From: Ricinus communis
Taxonomy: Eukaryota; Streptophyta; Magnoliopsida; Malpighiales; Euphorbiaceae
DNA: 64,000 bases
NCBI RefSeq assembly: GCF_019578655.1
Contig: NC_063262.1
Span: forward strand, 22,327,582-22,391,581
Direction of reading: 5' to 3'
The notes beneath the pieces were generated by a model. That model saw only the letters and a program-made list of their open reading frames with translations. It had not been told where the DNA came from and did no database searches. The position numbers were made by a program, and so were the translations under genes. Of this stretch, positions 1 to 12,599 are shown in pieces (within the stretch, counting starts at the first letter, position 1; each line of letters starts with the position of its first letter).

Positions 1-241
1 ACTGCAAGAACAGAGAATCATAAACCCGAGCAAGCTCCTCCGGCTCCGTCTTCGCATCTATACCAAAGTGAGTCTCGAAAACCCTCAAACTCTGCAGCTC
101 CTTCAGCATTTCTGCGTAGGAAAGAAGACCATCTTGGTCCGTATCAAGGCAGGAAAAATGATGTCGTATTGAGACACTGAATGCTTCTTCGTCTTCGACA
201 AAGTTGATGATGGTGCCACTGTCCAAAACTTCAACACTCAT
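1..241 (-). CDS. Plant single-EF-hand calcium-binding protein, N-terminal part (truncated by window edge)
   Basis: The minus strand from the ATG at 241-239 stays open to the window edge, giving about 80 residues that begin MSVEVLDSGTIINFVEDEEA. Near residues 32-43 is a canonical EF-hand loop, DTDQDGLLSYAE, with the Ca2+ ligands at loop positions 1, 3, 5 and 12 and Gly at 6. Helix-forming sequence (EMLKELQSLRVFETHFGID) follows. The N-terminus plus one hand, followed by a stretch leading to YDSLF, fits a family of small plant EF-hand proteins of roughly 130-140 residues that carry a second hand downstream; that second hand would lie outside the window. The likely role is binding cytosolic Ca2+ and relaying the signal to a partner, which is a family-level inference. 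The start is chosen because it is the first ATG after a TATA box and gives the conserved N-terminus. No intron is seen in the visible part. Confidence 0.85.
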   Translation of the reverse strand, partial: MSVEVLDSGTIINFVEDEEAFSVSIRHHFSCLDTDQDGLLSYAEMLKELQSLRVFETHFGIDAKTEPEELARVYDSLFLQ

Positions 242-341
242 TTTGGTCTTACTGCTTTACTAGCACTAGCAAGGTTATGGCTGTTGAATGATCTTTTTTG
301 GTTTTGATTTTTGATGAACAAGATGTTGGTTTTGTGCTGTG

Positions 342-349
342 TATTTATA
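342..349 (-). promoter_or_regulatory. TATA box of the EF-hand gene
   Basis: Read on the minus strand this is TATAAATA, about 100 bases upstream of the EF-hand ATG. Transcription would start near 310-315 and give a 5' leader of roughly 70 bases. Position and consensus support it; there is no transcript evidence. Confidence 0.6.
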
Positions 350-2889
350 GCTGTAGCTGCTACAGGCATAAACATGTTTGAATCACTATGCATTGTGGAA
401 AATGTGTACCCAGGCGTATACTCAGTTTCCAACACACACAGCTTTTGCTTTTGGGCATGCTGTTTCTCTCTTACTACTACCTACCTACGAACCGACCAAA
501 TATGATGCTCCCAAGATCCACTACCCACCACAATAATAAAGGTTTTCTTTTACATGTCTACTATAAAAACTGATTATTCCTTTTCACTAATTACTATGAT
601 TAAAATAATCTCAAATTCAGAGATATTTCTGCTGTTGCTAATTGCCATTTAGCTCTGGACACCTATTTATATTTTTGCATTTCAAGTCATCAATTCACGA
701 CTACATCTGCTAGGTTTACAGATAATTTTATTGCTTAAGCTACTTTATTAGTTACTACACTCTATATATTTATATTACAAAACTATCTCTTAAAATTACA
801 GTATAAAATATGAATACGCTTTGAATGAGAAACAATTTTTAAGCGTTTTGCAAATTAATATTCAAATTTATTTCATAGCTAAAGTCACTGGCTTGAAGCA
901 GGGCATAAATGATTGGTCATGATCTAATGGCGAGCATCTATATTTAAAGCAATTAAATGGACTTTTAGAGTCAGGGTCTAACTTTCAATGGGCTAATGGT
1001 GCCTTGCAAGTTAAAAAGGAAAAAGTCAAAAGACTTCAATAAGAGTTAAAAGCAAGCAGTAACGGTATCAACTGCTACTTGCTTTCAAAAACAACAAGAC
1101 CCACAGAAATGTGAATTCTTCATCAGGAGACCAATTTATTTTTTCTTTTGGAATTTCAAAATCAGACGAATTTAACAAAAGTTATCGTTTTTGTTGTGTA
1201 AATTTCTTTTTCAAAAATATTGTTTTTTTAATTTTTTCTTTCTTAAAAAATAAAGTGTCTGTTTTTCAATTATTCTTTTGTTGTTTTAGAAAAACTAAAA
1301 AGTAATCAAAACCGTATTTTTGAGAAAACAAAGTTAAAAAATATTATATTTTTGATATTTTAATACAATAAAAAAAATAACAATGTAAATTTGATAAAAA
1401 ATAAAATATATGGATATTTTTTTTATTTTTCCTTTATATTTTTTTGTCAAAAGAAAAAAATCCGAATTAAACTGGCCAAATGACCTCAAAAGGTGTGGAG
1501 AATAACAAGTACAAATTACAATAATTCTACAGAATTGGCCAAATTAAATTGTTGGTAAAAACTAAGAACGTGGATGGTAACATGGACACCATTTAAGAGA
1601 TGAGAATTTAAGATTAAGCAAGATATATAAATAATGTGGCATTAGAATCCATTGATTTGGATTTCTTATTTCCTAATTGGCGTCCATGTCAATGTTCATA
1701 TTTTTTAATTTTGACAAACAACTCAATTGGACCAGAAAGCCCCTGAAGTCAATAAACTTTAGCAATAGAGCCCTCTTTTAAAGCTGTCATCCCCATTACC
1801 AGTTTTCCAATAGCCTAGCTAGGGGTGAACAAAACCGAGCCTAAATCAAAAAACCAAATCAAACCGAATAGTTTAGTTCTATTATTTTTAAAATTTGATT
1901 TGGTTGAGTTTAATAATGGGCAAAATAAATAATATTTTGGTTTGATTTGATTTTTATTCAAAGAAATTCCTGATGGCAAAAACCACTAGAAACTGCTTCC
2001 GACTGAAATCCCCCACTGTAGATAGTAACTGTTGACAGAGGAATTTTTTAAAGAGAGTATTCTAGAGCAAGAGATTTATTATTTTTTTTATTTTTATTCT
2101 TATAAATTAGGCAAATTTAAGATTACAATCTTCTTCTTGCACTTCATGTGAAAATGATTTCTCATGTTTCACCAAGGCATGTATAATACAAAATTGTTTA
2201 GAATGTTTGTTTTCCTTTTTCCCAAGTGAGTCATGTTATTCACCTCATTTGGGAAAATTGATGCTAAAATCAATAACCAAATAAATCATAAGTGTTGAGA
2301 ATGAGGAACTAATGATGAACAAAATCTAGTCCTAAATCTAGTCAAAATAATTATGATGATTATTATTAAGACCAAAGACAAAATTATATAAATCACAAAT
2401 ATATATAAAAGTGTGAAGAGGAGAAGGATATTTATTTACTAAAATGACTTGATTGATTGTTTAGTTAATTAAGGTAATTAATAATTTATTAATTAGTTTT
2501 ATTAATAATAAAAATACTAATAGTTTATTAAGTACAAGTCTAACTCTAAAAATTCAACTCTATTAAAAAATTTAACACTAATTATAAAATAGAATTATTA
2601 AATTATATTACTACTATTATTATTATCCATATCCTTTAAAATAATTACTTTTAATATATTTACTATAGATAAAGAGTTTAGGTGAATATTACTATTTCTA
2701 TAGAGTTTGAGATTAAATTATATTACTAATACTATTTGTTTATCATAATTATCGTTATTTTTATAGTATTTATATCATTATAAGATTTAAAAATCATTTA
2801 GTAATCTATCCTATAAATTGGATTCTCTCACTTCCTTCCCTCTCAAGTTCTATTCTTTTTTCTTTAAATATACTTTTTAACAGAGAGAA
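350..2889. other. AT-rich intergenic DNA, no gene recognised
   Basis: Short spurious open frames only. The part next to the EF-hand gene is probably its promoter. Around 1823 a GGGGTGAACAAAACCGAGCC stretch resembles the end of hAT-type plant elements, but no partner terminus or 8-bp target duplication was found. From about 2395 the sequence becomes a diverged copy of DNA found at 10.34 and 26.77 kb (listed separately). Confidence 0.6.
2395..2775 (+). repeat. Diverged third copy of an internal segment of the long-TIR element
   Basis: Blocks such as GATTGTTTAGTTAATTAAG, then a run of ATTACTACTATTATTATT, ATCCATATC and a stretch reading TAGAGTTTGAGATTAAATTA recur in the same order at 26.77-27.0 kb and, shortened, at 10.36-10.50 kb. 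The match is patchy, so this copy is older than the other two. Confidence 0.5.
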
Positions 2890-3269
2890 AGGGATAATTA
2901 CTTTTTATCTCCTAATTTTTATTTTATTATACAAATTGGCCCACAGTGTCGATCTTATCATACTAAAACTCTCTAATATTTTTATAAATCTAACTAGTAA
3001 CCTCATGCATCAAAGTTAATATAGTTAAATGACTAAATTAAAAAGTAAAATTATAATTTGATCTTTAAACTATTTGTCAAATATTAAAATTGTTCAAGAT
3101 TAATTTTTTAATCAAATTCAAGTAATTTTTTTTATTTTTAGCATAGTTTAATTCTAATGTCTATCAAAATAATAATATAATAAGTATTTCTAACTATAAA
3201 AATGTATTCTATTTTAATAATTCATATTAAAATATATATTAATTTGATAATGTTGCTCTAAATATAAGT

Positions 3270-6081
3270 TGTCACGACCCGATATATGTGGGCCCTTGAC
3301 CGACACTAAGAAATGGGTAGGTGTAAGACCACCAAATCCCGTAGTAAGCCTGACTATTCACTAACTCAAACAAAATGCAATTCGGACTCTGTCCATTGGC
3401 ATTTTTCCACAATTACCATTTAGCCATCAGATACTACATTTAAAATTTCGTCTCCCAGCATAAATAGTCAAGATCTAAATTAACAAGCCATTATAAAATG
3501 ATAAAGCTGAAATTTCTACTGTGGAGATTCTAGAATTTTAAAAAAATTAAACATACCAATAAAATCAGTTATTTTAAATCCGAAGATGAAAGAATCAAGC
3601 TGCTAGATGAAAACAACTGCAGAAAAACTAACAACACCTAAAAAATAAAATTAAATTGAAACTGTCAGTCTCGAGAGTAAGTTAAAATTATATATCCAAA
3701 AACGAATACAATTATTTCAGTAAAGAATTTGCTTAATTAAAATAAAATACTAAGTCATGCAAACCTCGTGTCATGCCATGCTTCTATAAAATAATTTTCA
3801 CATATTACGGGACTGAGTACCTCAGTAGAATCCTGATCTCCATTACTAAACAGTCTTAGCCTTTCGGCTCTCTCGTTCCAATAGAACTGGCGCCTAGAGA
3901 GCAAAGCTCGACCAGGAACCTTAAAATCCAGTCTGGTCACTTAAATTTTCAACTAAACTGGCGCCTAGAGAGCGAAGCTTGACCAGGGACCTTAACTACA
4001 GCAAACTCACGCTACTAGCCCAGAGAGTTAAACTCGACCAAGGCAAGCCCCAAATTTATCTTTTACTACCTGTCTTAAATTCACACCGGTGCGCACACGG
4101 TCCTGATGCAACCCATCTACTGCCGTCTCATCTCAAGTCAACATGTATTCATAATAGCATTAATGCAAAAAATGATACATACATGAATAGTAATTAAGTA
4201 AATAATTAAAATATTAAATCATTTAATCATAACTATTATCTAAAATCTTAGCATGACACATATAAACAGATATATGACTTTAACTCACTGTTCTAACGAC
4301 CTCATAGCTCTACTCCGATGCCTCGGATGGAGTGAGCCGAACTGACGAATTTATCTAATCATGGGGAACAATTCAATTAGAAAAAGTAAAATATTTGATA
4401 AATAATCCTAGGCCTAGACTTCTAGAATTAACTGTTTAAGAATTTTGACTCCGGTAAATTCTACCGAAAATTCGGTAGAACCTCTCCTAAATATGGATGT
4501 CTACCTCCCATAAAACGGGTCCAGAACCAGCTAAAAACACTTCAATTTTTCAACAATTTATTTAACGGGAGTCGGGTCACCAAGACTTTATTATTTTTTC
4601 TGATTCCGCCACACATCACAAATCACGATTATTGGTAGACGGTCCGAAAATTTATTATTTTAATTAACACTCCTCACAATATTTTTCTAATGCTCAATAC
4701 AATAATTAATCACATAATTTTTCTCAACAAACTCTAAAATCCACGAGCTAGAGAATTACCAAAACGCTTACTCGCCTCCAATCACCGGATTCCAATCTGA
4801 TCCCCGATCATTCGGAAAAATTTATAGACGATCTCGGCCGTCTATTTTCAAACAGAGTCCGATCGCCGCGAAACTAGTGCCATTGGAAAGCTTGACCTAA
4901 GGGGAATCCGAATATGCCCTCCGATAGTTGGAAGCTAAACAACAATAGTCAAAAAAGTAAAAAATCTGATATGCCCCTATACTTTTCACCTCGTCGAATT
5001 TTGCGATTCCGGCAACCTCAAGGGGTGGCAATGAAAGGAAAAAGAAGCCCAGAAGTTGCTAATCATTTTGAGCCCAGAACCATCGACAATGGTTGCCGAA
5101 AACGCCATGAATGACAACAAGGAAGTTGCGGCTGCCTTTCTCAATTCCACGCCTGTCGTCGCCATTCACTATCGCCGCCGCCATTGGCGTGCTCGCCGAC
5201 GCCAGCTGCACCTCCCTACATCGTCACCACCCTCGGCCTAGACTCCTCCAGCACTCCACCATTGAAGCCGACGGAGCTTCCTCCCTCTTCTTCTTCTTCT
5301 TCTTCCGCTTCGTTCTCTTTCTTTTCTTTCTTTTCTCTATCGCAAGTTGGTCCTCCAATTTTTCTTCTTCACCATTTAGCCCCTCAACTATTTTAATTAC
5401 TAACAATTTCTCCCTATAAAATTCATGTTTAACCCTTCAAATTTTCTTTAACTTTTCAATTTAGCCCCTAACTATTTAATTTGAGCCAAATTACAATTAT
5501 TAAAAATATAGAATTACTTATTTACTCTTGCTTTTAAATGTGAAATTATCAAAATACCCTTACCGACATATTTAATTACAAACATACCAACCATACAAAT
5601 TTTTATTAAAACCCCGTATTGATAAAATTATATTTTTAATCTTTATTCCAAAATTAATTTTTAATTTAATCCTAACACTTAATTAACTTAATTAATTAAT
5701 TTACTAACTATTTTTCAATTAAAGTCAACACCATTTGCTAATTAAAATTTATCATTTCTAAATAAATTATTTTATAAAATATTATTTACTAATTCTTTAA
5801 TAACTCTCAAATATAGAATTTAATTCATATACTTATATGGGGAGAAAATTTAGTGACCAAAAACATGATTTATTACCTAGAAAATTTACTTAATTAATTT
5901 CTTGAAAATCAAACTAATTAGATATAGAAAAATAACTCTCTTATTTTTATCTAGCAATGAATTCTATTTTAAATCATCACAATTAAATTAATTAAAATAA
6001 AATAATATTAATTTTAAATAAAAACTCGTTATTAATTATTACTAATATTATTATTATTAAAAGAAAATTTCGGGTATTACA
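3270..6081 (-). repeat. 3' LTR of element A (2812 bp)
   Basis: Starts (plus strand) TGTCACGACCCGAT and ends GGGTATTACA. Around 3840-4050 it carries repeats of the GGCGCC-T/C-AGAGAGC-G/A-AAGCTCGACC motif that marks this LTR family. The open frames around 4.9-5.4 kb are low-complexity LTR sequence, not genes. Confidence 0.85.
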
Positions 6082-6110
6082 TTCTTCCCCCCCTTAATAA
6101 AAATTCGTCC
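6082..6110 (-). other. Polypurine tract of element A
   Basis: On the minus strand a purine run AAGGGGGGGAAGAA directly abuts the 3' LTR, preceded by CGAGGACGAATTTTTATTAA. The same block precedes the 3' LTR of the element at 50996-58126, which fixes the orientation of both. Confidence 0.75.
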
Positions 6111-7752
6111 TCGAATTTTAAAAGAAAGAGGCCCGCATAAAAACCGAAACTAATGAGAGTAAGAACCTCTCATCTCTAGCTCGGCTTCTCGGGTACTTTC
6201 TTTGATAGAATAATTCAACCTCAAAGTCCTTGACTATCAGTAAAACTCAAGACCAAAGCTGGCAAATCTGAGAATCCATGATTATGACTGATTGTCCTTC
6301 GTAAGCCGATCTTCACTTACTTCCATATACCGAGGTTGTAACATGAGCAAAGGATCGAAACTATACTTTCTCTAGACGGATATACGAAATACTGGATAGA
6401 TCTGCGATAAAATTTGGTGGGAAGTCCAACTTGTATGCCACCTCACTAATCCTACTAATAATTCCAAGGGTTCCACACAATAAGGGCTAACTCGCCTTTC
6501 TTACCAAACTGCATCACTTGTTGCATATGAGACGCCTTAGGAATACATACTCTATAATACAAATCTCCACATGCTCCCACTTCGGGTTCGCATAACTACT
6601 CTGCTTTTTGAAAGCTGTCTTCAGCCGCTCGCGAGTAAAAGGAATCTTCTCTGAAATGAATGATCCGAACCAACTCTGATCCTACCAAAATTCAATTAGC
6701 TAAATTCTTTCTTAATAACGTGTCCCTTGCATGTACAAGATATCTTTAACATCCACATCACATCATTCATCTTGTTGCGATAACCGATACAAAACCATAC
6801 CATCCTGATACAAAATTCCTCCTCGACTGAAATCTAGAAAGTCTCCTTTGTTCCTCTATAGTCCAACATGGAGCCTACTGTGCCACAGATTTGTTTTCAC
6901 AGCAACTAAGCTTGTCATCCAAATAACCTCAAGCTAACACAATTTACTTGGAAAGATTCACTTATTTATTTACTTTATAATCATCACTAATAAAAATTAT
7001 TATTATCTTGAAAAATACCTTTATAAAATCGTAAGATCTCTAGTTATTTTCTTTATATAAAATTTTACAATATTGCGCATCAGGGTGATGATACCCCCTA
7101 TCACTAAGGATTGCAATGCATGAGGTATGATGCATGTCCTAAAAATATTTATGGAATTGTGCATGCCTAACAATGAAATGCCACAATGAGTTATTACAGG
7201 ACTGAGCGTAATATTGCATTTTAAAACACTTTATTCTAGATAGAAAAATAAATAGTGTTCGCTTAAGCTTCTCTGAATTCCGAGCGTCCGAAAAATACAT
7301 CAACCACCTTCTTATGCTTCTTACAACCATAAAACTCAACCATATATACTCTGACCTCTCCTCGATGTTCCACGTAGTAACTTCAGTTCTACTCATTAAG
7401 GCGATACCTGATGCGATGATGAAACAGTTCATGACATAACTGCAACTACACTCTACACCAATCCTAAATTGCGGTGCCCATCTTCGAAACAACGATTGAA
7501 GCATCCAAGGCCAGTCTGCACTACTCACTTGGATAAATGCAATGAGTCTACCGCGCTCTTGATCTTACTATCCCTATTATGCTCATTCTCAATACAGCAT
7601 CAAATACAAGCTCATAAGAAAGAGAAAAGATAGACTTCTAATAGTGAAAGCTAAGACACTAGAGTCAATGAAAACAATCAAGGACAGACTTAATCCTAGC
7701 TCCGCCGCAGTACTAAGAATCTTAACCTAGGTCTAAGGAAATCTAAACCTAA
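6111..7752 (-). pseudogene. Internal region of element A: decayed gypsy integrase C-terminus plus non-coding DNA
   Basis: Between about 6165 and 6680 the minus strand shows scattered blocks matching the better preserved integrase tail at 21117-21485, for example the region encoding IGEVAYKLDLPP and the preceding gene fragment, but with frameshifts and stops. From about 7.1 to 7.7 kb it instead resembles the non-coding internal region of the 50996-58126 element (53.8-54.4 kb). A 129-codon open frame at 7139-7528 lies inside this non-coding part and is judged accidental. Confidence 0.6.
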
Positions 7753-7765
7753 GTTCTAATACCAA
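7753..7765 (-). other. Primer-binding site of element A (mutated, tRNA-Met type)
   Basis: Minus strand TTGGTATTAGAAC lies two or three bases from the LTR end. Plant initiator tRNA-Met sites read TGGTATCAGAGC, so two positions have decayed. Confidence 0.7.
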
Positions 7766-7768
7766 CTT

Positions 7769-8763
7769 TGTCACGACCCGATCTGCGGGCCCGTGACCGA
7801 CACTAGAGAATAGATAGGCGTAAGGCCACCAAATCCTGCAGTAAGCCTGATTATTCACTAACTCAGATAAAATGCAATCTGGACTCTGTCCACTGGGTAC
7901 TTTTTCACAATTAACCTTTAGCCATCAAATACTATATTTAATAAATAGGCAAGACCTGAATTTACAAGCCATTACAAAATGATAAATATGAAATTTCTAC
8001 TATGGACATTCTAGAATTTAAAAAAAATTAAACATACCAAGAAAATCAGTTACTTTAAACCCGAAGATGAAGGAATCGAGCTGCTAGATGAAAAGAACAA
8101 TAGAAAAAGTAATAACACCTGAAAAAAAAAATTGAACTGAGACTGTCAGTCTCGAGAGTGAGTTAAAATCATATATCCAAAAATGAATCCAATTATTTCA
8201 GTAAAGTATTTGTTTAATTAAAATAAAATACTAAGTCATGCAAAACTTGTGTCATGCCATGCATCTATAAAATAATTTTCACATACTACGGGACAGAGTA
8301 CCTCAGTAGAACTCCTAATCCCCATTACTAAACAGTCTTAGCTTTTCGGCTCTCTCATTCTAATAGAACTGGCGCCCAGAGAGCCAAGCTCGACTAAGGA
8401 CCTTAAATCCAGTCTGATCACTTAAATTTCTAACTAAGCTGACGCCTAGAGAGTGAAGCTCAACTAGGGACTTTAACTCCTGCAAACTCACTCTACTTAG
8501 CCCAGAGAGTTAAACTCGACCAGGGCAAGTCCCAAATTTACCTTTTACTACATGTTTCAAAATCACATCGGTGCGCACGCGGTTCTGATGTAACCCATCA
8601 GGTGGCATGTTCTACTGCAGTACATCTGCATTCATAATAGCATTGATGCAGAAAACAAAACATAAATAAATAATTAAAAATAAAGTAATATTAATTTAAA
8701 TAAAATTTATTATTAATTATTACTAATATTATTATTATTATTAAAAAAATTTCAGGTATTACA
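7769..8763 (-). repeat. 5' LTR of element A, internally deleted (995 bp)
   Basis: Matches the 3' LTR from its TGTCACGACCCGAT end to about 8680 and again at the TTTCAGGTATTACA end. About 1.8 kb between these is missing, so the element could not be transcribed and copied normally today. Confidence 0.8.
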
Positions 8764-9102
8764 TAAATATTTTTAAAATATTTAAATTTTTAGGATTAAA
8801 TTGTGCTCAAAATTGGAGTAAGTAAAACTAACTATTACTCCTACTAAAACTAATAATTTCACTCTAACATGATAAAAAAATTAATTTTCAATGAATTTTA
8901 TATTTGATAAAAGTTCAAGGACTAAATCATAATTTTATTTTTCAATTTATTACTTTGATTATATTGATTTTGAATGCATTGGTTAATAGTTAGTTTTAAA
9001 CAAACATAAAGAAGATATAATATAATAATATCGACGTAGAGGGCAACTCATATATTAAAGTGAAAATCAAAAGATAAATAGTAATTACTCCTTATAATTT
9101 AG

Positions 9103-9755
9103 TACCTTCCTAAATCTTTCAAGTCAAAAGAGGCAATTCTTTGAAAAAGTAGACGATACGCACTTGACTGAATAACCCAATGAAGTCTTCCTTTCTAGAT
9201 GGTCGTGGCCCCAGTGTTTGGAATGTGTTTGTTAAAGTTCCTGGTAATTTATCTACCATTTCTTATAATAGAAATAATTTTATTATTTAATCTGTGACAA
9301 TGCTTAGTTTAGCATGTAATAATAACAATAATGTACGCAAAGCAAAACAAACTATTCTTAACTAATGTAGCCAATACAGTGCAAAAATTAATTTAATAAT
9401 TGTCCAAATATATTATTCGAAAATAATAATAATAATAAACCCTTTACAAAACTGATCTAGAATGTTCTAAAATAATGATATTAAAGTTTATTAATCATAT
9501 ACATAATGGACCCAGTTGTAATAGTTCTTTTTTTCGCTTTCTATAGAATTTTTTTAATTTTTTTTATTGACAATGCTTAAACATTCTATCTCAACATGTG
9601 TTATATGTCATATGAATATGCATTAGGTGAAAGAGTTCATTCCAGTAACATTAATTGCAGTAAAGTAGCACCAAATGCTTTGAGTATAAGCTATCTAATG
9701 AAAATAAAATGAAAAAAAAGCATGACAAAATTTATACATTCTCAATCCCAAAATA
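9103..9755. other. AT-rich DNA, nothing recognised
   Basis: No convincing coding frame, repeat partner or RNA gene was seen in this stretch. Confidence 0.5.
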
Positions 9756-10839
9756 AAATTTTAATATATATATAATATTAAAGAAAAGGTAGTTGTTTGA
9801 TCATTTCCACCTGAGATCCATATACAAAGTAAGTTGGGATTGTAATGATTTTTTTTTTTTTTCTAAACTTACTGTGGTTAAATAATATTTATATTTTTTA
9901 ACCCAAGTTGGAGTTCAACCTAAGTGGGTATATTATTGATATAAAAGAATATTGTTCTCTTTGATACTTCCATGAGTAAATGAACAATCCATATACAGCA
10001 ATTATGTATATTTCAAAAAATATGTGCTATACTAAATTAAAAGTATAAAAATTTTGGCATGATGATTAATTTCTTTAGAGTTTTTACCACATTCTTGAAC
10101 TTAACGCCATAGTAGAATTTTTTTTGTTAAAACTATGTCTCTCTTTTCTCAATATAATATTTTTCTCTTTTCTTAACATACATACTTAATTGATTTCAAA
10201 AAAGAAATTCATACTTATCTCTATATTTCTTGCAACATAATTAAATCGAAATAAAAAATTTAGTGATTATACCTTTATTGAGTTTTAATCTTTTTTTATA
10301 ATAAAATTAATTTAATTTCACAAATATAAATATTATAACATATATAAAAGTGTAAAAAATAAAATGACAGTCAAATTTATTAAAATGATCTTATTGATTA
10401 TTTAGTTAATTAAGTTAATAAATATTACTACTATTATTATTACTACTTTCTTTGGAGTTTGAAATTAAATTATATTACTACTATTATATTATTTATAAAA
10501 TTAATAATAATAATTCTTTTGTTTGCCTTCTTACGTTTAATTTTTCTTTAAGGTTGTTGATATAAACATACAAAAATAATTGAATTGCATTTGGATTATG
10601 ATTTGTTAATAATTATTGAGTTGAATTGTATTTGGACTAGGATTTTAGATAAGATTCTTTATAATGCATAATTTATATGAAAGCTTATTGATATTCACAA
10701 TTCATTAAAATGAAAAAAAATAAATATATCGAGATAATACTATAGAGTTAATATACAAATCAATAATGCAAGAATTCGTTAAAGAAGCTAAAAATATTAC
10801 TAATTAAAGCCAGATAATAATATATCACCATAGTTTTAT

Positions 10840-10905
10840 CATGACAACAATAATAATAATTATAATAATAATAATAATAATTATTATTATTATTATAATG
10901 ATAAT
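10840..10905. repeat. Trinucleotide (AAT)n/(ATT)n palindromic microsatellite
   Basis: An AAT run followed directly by an ATT run can fold into a hairpin. In the second copy of this element, at about 30290-30312, only the AAT half is present, so the site has changed length since duplication. Confidence 0.7.
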
Positions 10906-11590
10906 TATAGAATTATATTAACATGGTTGTTGCTTAATTTATCTGATTCTAATTGAAATACAATTTTAGAATTATATAGAATTATTGACTTTATATAAAT
11001 ACTGTAAGGATAACTGTAGATTCATAATAAATAAAAATGAGTACAATATTATATTTTATATTTGTATTTTATATATTAAAAGTATTATTATAAATTAAAG
11101 GAAACAAAAGAAAGAAAAGGTAGCAGTGCTGTGTAAAGAATACTAATATAAAGTATTAAATTATTATGTTAATATTATATAAATAATTCATCTCTTCTTT
11201 AAAAAGTATGTATATTATAAATTTTTTTTATATTAATATACTTTTATCAATATATAGCATAAGTTAGACGTAGCATATACAATTTTCAACTTAATAATTT
11301 CAAAATATTTGATATGATTAAGCATAAAAGTATTATAAAATTTAAATAATAATCTGAATAATGTTTTTCTATACTTTAAAAATTCTTCAAAAGTAAATTA
11401 TCAAATTCTCATTTAATTATATTTATCTCAAATAAGAATAATAATTTAAATGAGTTTTAGATATCTAAACCTCAATAGAATTAAAATTAAAATATTTGAT
11501 TTTATAATTTCTTAAAGTAAAAAAAATGTTCATAGTAGAATGTGCTTGGTACAATTTATCTTATTGAATTATTAGTGTCAGTTCTTTTAT

Positions 11591-11592
<2 letters not shown>

Positions 11593-11634
<42 letters not shown>
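11593..11634. repeat. (TA)n microsatellite
   Basis: Uninterrupted TA run. The matching run in the duplicate element lies at 31013-31066 and is longer, so the site is polymorphic between copies. Confidence 0.9.
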
Positions 11635-11641
<7 letters not shown>

Positions 11642-12599
11642 AAAATTTTAATTTTTAATAATATATTAAATTTATTTATTGCTAGCTCAAAAATAATTTT
11701 ATAAATTTTATAAATATTGTCTGAATTCCCAAAGAAATTTTAAATTTTGCACTTGTTATCAATCTAGTAGGTAGTTTTTAAACTTATAATTTTAGCATTA
11801 AACTTTTACATTGATTTCAATTTTAATCTCCGACCAAATTATCAATTTAATAATATTGCATGAATTCCGACAATAATATAAAAAAGTTGAGTCAACATTA
11901 GAGTTATTGACTTATTCTATTACTAAGATTTAATCATTTAAGCATATTAATTTTTTTTTTTTAACTTTGGAGTTTATTAATTTTATGTGCTTAAAAGATA
12001 ATATTTTAGTAGTGAGAGTGCTGATTTAATCCTATTTGTTTATATTGTCGATGGAGTTCACGCCATGTTAACAAATTTGGTTGATAATTTGACCAAAGGC
12101 TAAAATCAAAATTAATATTAAAATATGATGCTAAAATCAAAAATTTAAAATTTACGTACTAGATTTGATAGCAGGTGCAAAGTATAATTTTCTTTTAGTA
12201 GTTAAGCCAATAGGTCCATTTGTAAATGAATTTATTAATGATAAAAGGATTTTATAATTATAGTAATAATAGAAATATTTATGATGCTAAATTTAAAAAT
12301 ATAAATATTATTTTATTTTTTAAATAATAAAAAGTTAAATAATTAATATTTACATACAAATTAAAAAAACAAACAAAGAAAATATTGCATTGTTCATTTA
12401 CTCATGAAAGTATCAATTATAGTATCAATTATATTGATAGTATTAATTTATGTAATACTAAGATCAATTAATAAATCTTTTTAAGATAATTTTTATATTA
12501 TTGCAGTAATAAGATTTTAGCATTTTAAAAAATTTAAAAAGAACTTTTGAAATAGTTACTTTGCTATTATTTTTTAAAATATTATAAATTAATATTAAA

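Larger units (their letters stand above)
3270..8763 (-). mobile_element. Non-autonomous Ty3/gypsy-type LTR retrotransposon A
   Basis: The element lies on the minus strand. It has TG...CA-bounded LTRs at 3270-6081 and 7769-8763, a polypurine tract beside the first and a tRNA-Met-type primer site beside the second. Flanking 5-mers are TAAGT (3265-3269) and TAAAT (8764-8768), consistent with a target duplication with one mutation. The internal region is only about 1.7 kb and encodes no intact protein, only decayed integrase C-terminus sequence, so movement would depend on a relative. The LTR family is the same as the other long LTRs of this window. Confidence 0.85.
2890..9102. mobile_element. 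MITE-like inverted-repeat element interrupted by an LTR retrotransposon
   Basis: Sequence at about 2893-3130 matches the reverse complement of about 8870-9100 at roughly three bases in four by eye. Shared landmarks are TAATTACTTTTTATC, GTCGAT, AACCTCATGCAT/AACCAATGCATT, and a stretch ending in TAAAATTATAATTTG. Removing the LTR element at 3270-8763 leaves a short element of about 0.7 kb with terminal inverted repeats over 200 bp, typical of non-autonomous foldback elements or MITEs. No coding sequence and no clear target duplication were seen, so the superfamily is undetermined. Confidence 0.5.
9760..12416 (+). mobile_element. Long-TIR DNA element, copy 1 (right terminus truncated)
   Basis: From about 9985 to 12410 this DNA is repeated in the same orientation at 26375-31800 (interrupted there by a solo LTR). 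Its first 210 bases, about 9775-9985, are the reverse complement of 31790-31990, the right end of the second copy. Together they define an element of about 2.7 kb with terminal inverted repeats near 200 bp. Here the right TIR survives only as about 25 bases (TTCATTTACTCATGAAAGTA) before the inverted duplication begins. No transposase frame is visible, so it is non-autonomous; Mutator-like or foldback type is possible but unproven. Confidence 0.55.

Noticed and set aside
1823..1965. Possible hAT-type element end (GGGGTGAACAAAACCGAGCC)
   Set aside because: Only one end-like motif, with no inverted partner and no 8-bp target duplication found.
5056..5419. Overlapping open frames on both strands with long Ser/Phe or Lys/Arg runs
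   Set aside because: They lie in the CG-rich and T-rich part of the element A LTR. The equivalent segments of other LTRs have different frames and no conserved product.
7139..7528. 129-codon minus-strand open frame
   Set aside because: Inside the non-coding internal region of element A. The matching region of element B (53.8-54.4 kb) is not open and no domain is recognisable.
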